Shown here piece after piece: positions 14,915 through 20,647 of a DNA stretch of 20,647 nt. Below the pieces are notes generated by a model. The model saw only the letters and a program-made list of their open reading frames with translations, did not search any database and was not told where the DNA came from. The translations under genes were made by a program, and so were the position numbers. Numbering within the stretch: the stretch's first letter is position 1; the number at the start of each line of letters is the position of its first letter. Origin of the DNA: Planctomycetota bacterium (GTDB lineage Bacteria > Planctomycetota > B15-G4); contig QNBX01000075.1 in NCBI GenBank assembly GCA_003644265.1, forward strand, positions 1 to 20,647. Direction: 5' to 3'.

Positions 14915-17374
14915 CTACTTCAGGTAGCCCAGCGCGCGCATGGCCGCCTCGACGTCGGGGTCCAGGGCGCCGGTGCCCGCCTGCCAGCCGGACAGGCCGC
15001 GGCTGGCGGACTCCCAGTCGTCCAGGGCCCGATGGAGGCGCTCAGCCAGAGGGCCCGCAGCGGCCTGACCCAGCTGCTCGCCGGGGTCGCCGGCCAGCTC
15101 GAACAGCGTCAAGCCGTCCACGCCCGCCACGCGCACGGCCTTGCCCTCGGCGGTGATCACGGCCTGCATCTCGAGCATGTCGCCGCCCATGACCCGCTCG
15201 CCGTGGGAGGTCTGGGCAAACAGGAAGTCGCGCGAACGCTCGGGCTGCAGCAGATCGATGCCCACCAAGGGCGGGCCGGCCAGGGCGCCCGGCGCCACAT
15301 CCGCCAGGCGCAACAGCGTGGGCGCCAGATCGATCAGGCCCACCATCTGATCGCGACGGCCGGCCGCGGCGCCGCTGTTGAGCAGCACCAGGGGCACCCG
15401 CAACAGCTCGTCGTGCAGCGTGCGCCCGTGACCCAGCATGCCGTGCTCGGCAAACGACTCGCCGTGATCGGACGTGATCACCACCAGCGTGTCATGCGCC
15501 AGGCCGCGGGCCTCGAGCTGGGACATGAGCTGCTCGAAGTGCCGGTCCCAGGACGCGATCTCGGCGTCATACAGGTCGATCAGCTGCTTGACGTGGGTCT
15601 GGTCCTGTTCGCTCAGGTCGGACAGCCCCGAGCCCTCGGGCAGGTCGCGCAGGCTGCGGAAGACGGGCTGCTTGAACAGCTCATAGAGCTTGGGCCCCGC
15701 GCGGTCGTGCCACTCAGGAGGCAAGTAGCGAGGCAACGCGTCGCCCGGCGCGGCGTACGGGTCGTGCGGATCATAGTAGTGCAGCAGCGCGAAGAAGCGC
15801 TGATCGTCGTGCTCATCCAGCCAATCGGTGAAGCTGCGATTGACCTGGGCCGCGTGGGCCAGCGGGACTGACTCCACCTGTTCGAAGCCGCGCAGAGAGC
15901 CGTTGCTCCAGTCGAGCAGCGGGTTGGCCATGACGCACAGCGTCGACATGCCGGCCTCGCGGAAGATCTCGGCCAGAGTGGGCACGTCCGGGTCGAGCAT
16001 CCAGTGGAAGCGGTCGTACAACCCGTGGGTGTAGGCGTACTGGCCGGTGAACAGCGTCGCCATGGACGGCACGGTCCAGGACGAGGCCGACATGGCGCGC
16101 TCGAAGACCACGCCGGCGGCGGCGCGCGCGCTGAGGTTCGGCGCCGTCTGTCGCCCGTAGCCGTACAGGTCGAGGTGGTCGGCGCGCAACGTGTCCACCA
16201 CCACCAGCAACACGTTGGGGCCTTGCCCGGCGCGCTGTCGCGGCCGCGGCTCCAGCCGCTCGACGCGAGGGCGGACCCACACGACGGAGAGGGGCTCGGT
16301 GGGCGCGTGCTCAGGGTCGACCCAGGACGTGACGAGCTCGACCCGGACCGGCTTGGGCCCCGGTGGACCGAGCGACACCAACAGCGGCGCGGAGAGCATG
16401 GGTGAATAGCCCGACTGCACGATCGACGACGCCTCGACGCCGTCCACCAGCACCCGGATGCGCACGGCGCTCTGGGGCTGCGCCTGCTCGGCGGACTCGA
16501 TCACGCGCAGGCTCAGGCGAGCGCGCTGGGTGCGGTCCACCAGGAAGACGTCGCGGCCGGGCACGACCTGCCGCAGCAGGGGGCCGTCGCTGCTGGGGTG
16601 CATCGTGTGCGAACCGGGCTGCATGGAGACGCGCTCGGAGTCGCCGGGGCCCACAGCCCTGTGGCGCATGTCGAGCAGCGCATCCCGGCGCACCACGCAC
16701 AGCACCTGCCCGGTGACGGGCACGGCGGGCTGCACCAGGCGCAGGTCGAACCAGGCCGGCGCGAGGTCTGGGGACGCCCCCTCCCGGGTCACGCGCAGGA
16801 CGAGATCCGCCGACCCGCCAGAGACCGGAAGCGGCAGACGCTCGATGACGGGCACACCCGGCACCAGTCCCTGCACCGCAAGCAACCTGTCCAGCAACAC
16901 GGTGCGCTCCACTCCGCCAGCTGCGGCGTCGTCGGCGGCCGCGCGATCCAGGAGCAGCCGGAAGCGAAAACCGCCGCTGACACCCTCCGGCGCCGGGTCG
17001 CTGCCCGGCAGCAGCCCCACGCCCAGCTCGATCACGGCGCCCTCGCGGAACGGGACGTCAGGCAGGCGAATGGCCCCACCAGCCCTTGGCGCGGCGAACC
17101 ACAGGCGGTCGTCGGCGCACCAGGGCTGCAGGCGCGAGAGGGACGAGATCTGCGTTCCTGGCGCGGAGCTCGTGCGCACGGACACCGCTCGATCAAAGCG
17201 CGACAGGAGCGAGCGCGACGTCGTCTCGGGCCGCGGCGGCGCGTCGCCACCCGCATCCCCGCAGGCCGGCGACACGAGCGCCCACAGGAGCACGGCGATC
17301 GAGGCCAACGCGCTCCGCGCCAGCGCACCGGAGTGGGCGGCCACACACGTCCATCGAAACGTCGTCCGCGTCAT
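14915..17374 (-). CDS. Exported alkaline-phosphatase-superfamily (sulfatase-fold) hydrolase with Thr at the nucleophile position
   Basis: This 819-residue protein has an N-terminal signal peptide ending at a lipobox-like SPAC (Cys38), so it is probably a lipoprotein. Residues about 50-380 are a beta-rich region without a recognised catalytic motif. The sulfatase-fold domain starts near 388: NVLLVVVDTLRADHL (metal-ligand Asp394), the nucleophile loop SSWTVPSMATLFTG (432-445), and ITSDHGESFAEHG with Asp636-His637. It ends with DVEAAMRALGYL, a tail frequent in this subgroup. True sulfatases need C/S-x-P-S-R for formylglycine. Here the aligned position is Thr434 and the Arg is Met438, so formylglycine cannot form and a sulfatase name would mislead. 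Thr nucleophiles in this fold occur in phosphoesterases and phosphoglycerol/phosphoethanolamine transferases. The likely job is hydrolysis or transfer of a phosphate ester at the cell surface. It begins 43 bases after the nitroreductase stop codon on the same strand. Confidence 0.88.
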   Translation of the reverse strand: MTRTTFRWTCVAAHSGALARSALASIAVLLWALVSPACGDAGGDAPPRPETTSRSLLSRFDRAVSVRTSSAPGTQISSLSRLQPWCADDRLWFAAPRAGGAIRLPDVPFREGAVIELGVGLLPGSDPAPEGVSGGFRFRLLLDRAAADDAAAGGVERTVLLDRLLAVQGLVPGVPVIERLPLPVSGGSADLVLRVTREGASPDLAPAWFDLRLVQPAVPVTGQVLCVVRRDALLDMRHRAVGPGDSERVSMQPGSHTMHPSSDGPLLRQVVPGRDVFLVDRTQRARLSLRVIESAEQAQPQSAVRIRVLVDGVEASSIVQSGYSPMLSAPLLVSLGPPGPKPVRVELVTSWVDPEHAPTEPLSVVWVRPRVERLEPRPRQRAGQGPNVLLVVVDTLRADHLDLYGYGRQTAPNLSARAAAGVVFERAMSASSWTVPSMATLFTGQYAYTHGLYDRFHWMLDPDVPTLAEIFREAGMSTLCVMANPLLDWSNGSLRGFEQVESVPLAHAAQVNRSFTDWLDEHDDQRFFALLHYYDPHDPYAAPGDALPRYLPPEWHDRAGPKLYELFKQPVFRSLRDLPEGSGLSDLSEQDQTHVKQLIDLYDAEIASWDRHFEQLMSQLEARGLAHDTLVVITSDHGESFAEHGMLGHGRTLHDELLRVPLVLLNSGAAAGRRDQMVGLIDLAPTLLRLADVAPGALAGPPLVGIDLLQPERSRDFLFAQTSHGERVMGGDMLEMQAVITAEGKAVRVAGVDGLTLFELAGDPGEQLGQAAAGPLAERLHRALDDWESASRGLSGWQAGTGALDPDVEAAMRALGYLK

Positions 17375-17417
17375 GCGCCTGTCGCCGTGTGTTCCAGATC
17401 AGCCAAGCGGTGCCACC

Positions 17418-18035
17418 TCAGAGCGCCAACGACGGACCGCCGAAGCGATCCAACATGACCGTTTCGGACATTGGCAGGCGCGGGCTGTAGTGAGCCGGCG
17501 TGGCGCCCTTGCCCAACGTGACCAGCATGACCGGGATGTGATTGTCGGGCAGCGCGATGATCTCGGTCAGCTTGACCGGGTCGAAGCCGATCATGGGGCA
17601 CGTGCTCCAACCCCGCGCCTGCGCCACCAGCATGAGCGTCATGGCCGCCAGCGAGCCGCTGCGGATGGCCTCGTCGCGCTGCAGCTGTGCATTCCGGCTG
17701 TAGAAGCCGCCGATCATGGGCACCAGCTTGTCGGCCACCTCCTGGGGCGCGCCCTCCCAGCAGCGCGCCGCGTCGTCGTGGGCGTCGAGCTTGCCGCAGA
17801 TGACCACGTCCACGCTGCACTGCCCCACGTGGGTCTGGTTCCAGCTGGCGGCCATCAGGCGCTGGCGCGTGTCGTGATCGCGCACACACACGAAGCGCCA
17901 GTGCTGCAGATTGAACGAGCTCGGGCTGCGCTGCACGCGCTCGAAGATGGCGGCCAACTCGGCGTCATCGAGAGACACGCCCGGGTCGTAGGACTTGACG
18001 CTGCCGCGCTGCTCGATGGCCTGATCGAGATCCAT
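17418..18035 (-). CDS. Nitroreductase-family FMN-dependent oxidoreductase
   Basis: This 205-residue protein has the nitroreductase (NfnB/YodC-like) pattern. It opens with a short helix and QRGSVKSYDP with the FMN-phosphate-binding Arg, then RSPSSFNLQHWRFVCVRD (the PSS-N-Q-W FMN-binding segment), and a late ARGWSTCPMIGFDP stretch. The end, IPVMLVTLGKGATP, is the usual FMN-site strand and Gly-Lys loop. These enzymes reduce nitro groups, quinones or other electrophiles with NAD(P)H and work as cytosolic dimers. The physiological substrate is not evident. The ATG at 18035 is preceded by AGGAA 8 bases upstream. Frame upstream of it is open but has no family similarity. It is divergent from the second thioredoxin-like selenoprotein gene across 209 bases and is followed 43 bases later by the sulfatase-fold gene. 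Confidence 0.92.
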   Translation of the reverse strand: MDLDQAIEQRGSVKSYDPGVSLDDAELAAIFERVQRSPSSFNLQHWRFVCVRDHDTRQRLMAASWNQTHVGQCSVDVVICGKLDAHDDAARCWEGAPQEVADKLVPMIGGFYSRNAQLQRDEAIRSGSLAAMTLMLVAQARGWSTCPMIGFDPVKLTEIIALPDNHIPVMLVTLGKGATPAHYSPRLPMSETVMLDRFGGPSLAL

Positions 18036-18233
18036 ACGGTTGATTCCTGTCTGGGGAGGGCGCCCCTGGCGCCGCGTGGAGGGCCAGGATTGGCTTCCAA
18101 CCGCCCGGGGAGACCCGGAACCACGGCCGGCGTCGAGCTCCGCGCCTGGGCGGGCGAATGCTACGAAACGTGGCTCAAGCAATCGGAGCAGGGGTACCAT
18201 GGCCGCGCTGGCCATCACGTCGGTTCATTTATT

Positions 18234-18238
18234 GGGAG
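18234..18238 (+). promoter_or_regulatory. Ribosome-binding site of the U-G-S-C thioredoxin-like gene
   Basis: GGGAG lies 6 bases before the ATG at 18245. It supports this start, where the signal peptide begins, over the in-frame ATG at 18158. Confidence 0.75.
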
Positions 18239-18244
18239 CACCCC

Positions 18245-19273
18245 ATGCGTCGCACCTCGACCGCACTCCGCCTCACCGGCCTGACCCTGGCGCTGGTGCT
18301 CACCAGCCTGCTGGCCCGCGACACGTCGGCTCAGGTCTACCCCGGACTCCAGACCAAGTTCGACTTCACGCGCTCGCTGATCAACGGCCGTGGCACCACC
18401 AAGCTGGCGGACCTGGAGGGCAAGCTGGTCTGGGTCGAGTTCTGGGGCACCTACTGAGGCTCCTGCGTGGGGACGTCCGTGCCGGCGGCCCTCAAGCTTC
18501 AGGATGAGTACCAGGACTCGTTGCAGGTCGTCTTCATCGAGGGCAGCCGCGTGACCAGCGACCAGATGCACGCCTTCGCCATCGACAAGGGCTGGTTCGA
18601 CGTGGGCACCGCCGCCATGTGGAGCAAGGAGGCCCCATTCAAAACCGGCGAGAGCGTCATCCCCAGCTACGCGCTGCTCGACCCCACCGGCAAGGTGCTG
18701 CTCAAGGGCGTCACCACCCGCGATCACAAGAAGATCGAGGAGGCCCTCGAGGAGTTTGCCAAGGCGCGCAAGAAGGGCCCCAAGGACCTGCCCAAGGCCG
18801 TGTCCAAGCAGGTGGCCGAGTTCTACAAGGGCAAGCCGGGCAAGGCCCTCAAGGCGCTCAGCGCCCTGACCGCCGAGGGCAGCCGCGCCAGCAGCGAGGA
18901 CCAGGCCGCCGCTCAGACCGCCATCGACACGCTGACGGCCGCCGTGGAGCGTGACCTCAAGCGCCTGGACTGGCTGCTCGACAACGGCTTCTATGCCGTG
19001 GCCGAGGACGAGCTGAGCGACCTGCGCAAGGGCCTCAAGGGCGCCGACGAATGGACCACCGCCGTGGCCGAACGCAGCACCCGGCTCGAGTCCGACGAGC
19101 TCAAGTCCGAGCGCTCCGCCGAGAAGGCCTTGCTGAAGCTGCAGAAGAAGCTCTACAGCAAGGGGACCGGCAAGGTCTCCGCCAAGTCCTTGTCGGCCAT
19201 CGCTGAGAAGTACCCCGGCAGCCAGGCCGCGGCCCGGGCCGAGGCGCTGATCGCCGTGGTGGAGGCTGACTGA
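18245..19273 (+). CDS. Exported TlpA/thioredoxin-like selenoprotein with a U-G-S-C redox motif and a helical C-terminal domain
   Basis: This is a 342-residue protein if TGA at 18455-18457 (codon 71) is read as selenocysteine. Residues 1-29 are a signal peptide (hydrophobic LTGLTLALVLTSLLA, cleavage after TSA). The thioredoxin-like domain spans about 32-170: LADLEGKLVWVEFWGTY, then U71-G72-S73-C74, a helix, the strand LQVVFIEGS, and the cis-Pro loop SVIPSYALLDPTGKVLLKG (Pro140). UGA replaces precisely the first Cys of CxxC. Residues about 175-342 are Lys/Ala/Glu-rich and helical, possibly a TPR-like or coiled arrangement for partner binding. Ser73 and a charged tail distinguish it from the shorter U-G-G-C protein in this window. 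A fused C-terminal helical domain is uncommon for TlpA proteins. A GGGAG 6 bases upstream fixes the start. A zincin gene follows after 7 bases, so they are probably co-expressed. The normal TGA at 19271-19273 ends the protein. Confidence 0.86.
18462..18485 (+). promoter_or_regulatory. Bacterial SECIS candidate in the U-G-S-C thioredoxin-like gene
   Basis: GCGUGGG (18465-18471) pairs with UCCGUGC (18476-18482), including three G-U wobbles, around the loop GACG, whose first base is G. Two further C-G pairs (18462-18463 with 18484-18485) stack beyond one U-C mismatch. The loop begins 15 bases after the UGA, within the usual bacterial range though at its short end. An alternative fold, GCGU with ACGU around GGGG, also puts G in the loop. 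Confidence 0.6.
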
Positions 19274-19280
19274 GGCCGCC

Positions 19281-20647
19281 ATGCTGTCCGCGCTGTTGCT
19301 GGCTGCTCTGCTGAGCGGCGCTCCCGCAGAGGCCCCTGGGGCTGTGGCAAGCCGTGCTCCGGCAGGCCCCGTGCCGGCAGGCCCCGTGCCACCAGCGCTC
19401 GCGCCGGCAGCCCCCGCGCCGGCAGCCCGAACTGGCCCTGCGCCGGCCGCTGCCGCCGCCCCGGCTGTGGCGTCCGCCACAGCGCGCGCCGACGACTGGC
19501 TGCTGGTGCGCGGCAGCGGCGACGGCGTGGGCTCCCTCTCCTGGGAGCGCATCGGCGAGGCCTACCTGGGCAGCTGGAGCTGGCGTGAGGTGCCGGCCGA
19601 GGAGGCCGACAGCGACCCGGCCACCAGCCGCCTGATGGCCGGGTCGCCTGCGCGTCACCCTGCCATCGCCGCGCTCATGCCGCAGCTCGGCCTCGCCCTC
19701 CGGGACGGGCTGCTGTTCTATGACGAGCAGCCGCTGCCCCAGGGCGTGGGCCTGGTGCTGGTGCGCGACGACCCCGACGGCGCGGGCCTGCTGGTGGTCT
19801 TCACCGGCGTGGACGACAGCTCCGCCTTCCAGGGCTTCACCACCAACGTCGATCTGCGGCGCCCGGGCGCGTTGTACGTGCGCGACGGGCGCCAGCTCTC
19901 GCCGCGCTCGCTGGCCAGTTTTGACACCCGCTCCATCGAGCTGGTGCCGCTCGACGTGCTGTGGTGGACGGCCGGCGCGTTCCACCCCGAGCGTTCGCTC
20001 ATGGACCGGGCCCTGGCGGTGTCGCGCGCGCTGGCGGGCTATCGCTTTGTCTATCAGGCCGCCACGATCCCCGAGATCGACCTGCTGGGCCTGGCCGCCG
20101 AGCTGCTGGCAGAGCAGGGCGAGGCCGTGGACGCCGCCATCAACCTGGGCTTCCATCACGACGTCATCAAGTCGGCCCTCGCGCGCGAGGCCACGCTGGC
20201 CGAGCTGCTGGGCCCGCGCCAGGGACCGCACCCGGTGGTCTACACCCTGGTTGCCCATCCCCACGGCACCAACGCGCGCTCGTTCGGCGCCGACCCAGTC
20301 ACCGGACGGCCCGCGCTGCTGCTCAACCTGAGCGCGCTCGCGGGGCCCGCGCAGGTCGACGCGGCGCTCATGCACGAGCTGGTGCACACGCGGCAGGCGC
20401 CCGCCGGCCGGCGCCTGGTGGACCGCGTCATCCACGAAGGCGTGGCGGTGCTCTTCGTGTCCCGGCTCGAACCCGCCGACGACGCCCCGGCCCTGATGTG
20501 GAGCGAGCAGACGCTGGAGGCCGCGCGCACCCAACACGACGCCATCGTGAGCGCCGTCCGCGAGCTGTCCCAGACCAGCGATGACGAGCTGATCACGCCC
20601 TGGATCACCCTGCACATCCGGCCCGAGTCACACCCCGACGTGCCCGA
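19281..20647 (+). CDS. Secreted putative zinc metallopeptidase (HELVH motif), 3' end missing
   Basis: The frame from ATG 19281 is open to the window edge, giving at least 455 residues with no stop seen. It opens with a short signal peptide (MLSALLLAALLSGAPA) and an Ala/Pro-rich stretch to about residue 70 with tandem repeats. Two-thirds of the way along is a zincin motif: LMHELVHTRQ, with His365-Glu366-x-x-His369, and 17 residues later Glu386 in VIHEGVAVLFVSRL. HExxH plus a downstream Glu in an 'HEG' helix is the gluzincin arrangement seen in several predicted Zn-dependent proteases (for example DUF2268-like). I do not recognise the exact family. No Cys is encoded in the visible part. The start lies 7 bases after the stop of the U-G-S-C selenoprotein gene, which implies co-transcription. 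The function is presumably proteolysis outside the cytoplasm; the substrate is unknown. Confidence 0.8.
   Translation, partial: MLSALLLAALLSGAPAEAPGAVASRAPAGPVPAGPVPPALAPAAPAPAARTGPAPAAAAAPAVASATARADDWLLVRGSGDGVGSLSWERIGEAYLGSWSWREVPAEEADSDPATSRLMAGSPARHPAIAALMPQLGLALRDGLLFYDEQPLPQGVGLVLVRDDPDGAGLLVVFTGVDDSSAFQGFTTNVDLRRPGALYVRDGRQLSPRSLASFDTRSIELVPLDVLWWTAGAFHPERSLMDRALAVSRALAGYRFVYQAATIPEIDLLGLAAELLAEQGEAVDAAINLGFHHDVIKSALAREATLAELLGPRQGPHPVVYTLVAHPHGTNARSFGADPVTGRPALLLNLSALAGPAQVDAALMHELVHTRQAPAGRRLVDRVIHEGVAVLFVSRLEPADDAPALMWSEQTLEAARTQHDAIVSAVRELSQTSDDELITPWITLHIRPESHPDVP
19359..19388 (+). repeat. Two tandem copies of a 15-bp unit in the Ala/Pro linker of the zincin gene
   Basis: CCGGCAGGCCCCGTG is repeated exactly at 19359-19373 and 19374-19388, encoding PAGPV twice. 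Degenerate copies continue to about 19440 and give a Pro-Ala-rich linker. Being a multiple of three, the unit can expand or contract without breaking the frame. Confidence 0.8.

Noticed and set aside
18059..18073. GGCGCC-CCT-GGCGCC hairpin in the leader of the nitroreductase gene
   Set aside because: GGCGCC is a self-complementary 6-mer that is frequent in GC-rich DNA, and there is no link to a known regulator or attenuator layout.
18467..19273. A separate gene starting near 18467 downstream of the UGA
   Set aside because: It would start with an alternative codon inside the redox loop and lack a signal peptide, while the upstream piece has both a ribosome-binding site and a signal peptide in the same frame.
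1..20647. Genome-wide reassignment of UGA to an amino acid (code 4 or 25)
   Set aside because: UGA is the normal terminator of most genes in the window, including htpG, the Nudix hydrolase and the nitroreductase, where extension past it would give no family sequence.

Overview
The window is very GC-rich, gene-dense bacterial DNA. The lineage looks like Planctomycetota or a near relative. The clues are a secreted M36 protease with a C-terminal domain of the kind common in planctomycete secretomes, a secreted HEAT-repeat protein with a W-x2-WW-x-x-N motif, and a lipoprotein-like alkaline-phosphatase-fold enzyme ending in an 'RALGYL' tail. This assignment is inference from protein style; there is no rRNA or marker gene to settle it. 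I saw no tRNA, rRNA, CRISPR array, transposase or phage gene.

Layout, left to right. On the minus strand, a flavoprotein resembling UDP-galactopyranose mutase (137-1543) is followed by the 5' end of another gene that leaves the window at position 1. Divergent from it, an exported HEAT-repeat protein (1909-3882, plus) has an in-frame UGA just after its signal peptide. Two strong hairpins separate it from a convergent block of minus-strand genes. Read in the direction of transcription, that block is: nitroreductase (18035-17418), sulfatase/phosphoesterase-fold lipoprotein (17374-14915), Nudix hydrolase (14786-14208), HtpG/Hsp90 (13941-11917), M36 metalloprotease (11621-8238), a short thioredoxin-like protein with an in-frame UGA (8150-7635), and a YfhO-like membrane protein fused to a GT2 glycosyltransferase (7491-3979). 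At the right end, divergent from the nitroreductase, a second thioredoxin-like protein with an in-frame UGA (18245-19273, plus) is followed 7 bases later by a secreted putative zincin that runs off the end (19281-20647).

The main result is selenoprotein coding. Two exported thioredoxin-fold proteins have UGA exactly at the first Cys position of the CxxC redox motif, giving U-G-G-C and U-G-S-C. In both, thioredoxin sequence resumes in the same frame, and a stem-loop with a G in the first two apical-loop positions lies at bacterial-SECIS distance. Ordinary calling would split each into two ORFs or call a pseudogene. The third in-frame UGA, in the HEAT-repeat protein, also has a suitable hairpin but no redox motif, so it is either a new selenoprotein family or a nonsense mutation. 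UGA ends most other genes here, so this is local recoding and not a changed genetic code. All three products appear to be exported, which points to selenium-based thiol chemistry in the cell envelope. Each of the two redox genes also lies beside a secreted metalloprotease gene on the same strand.
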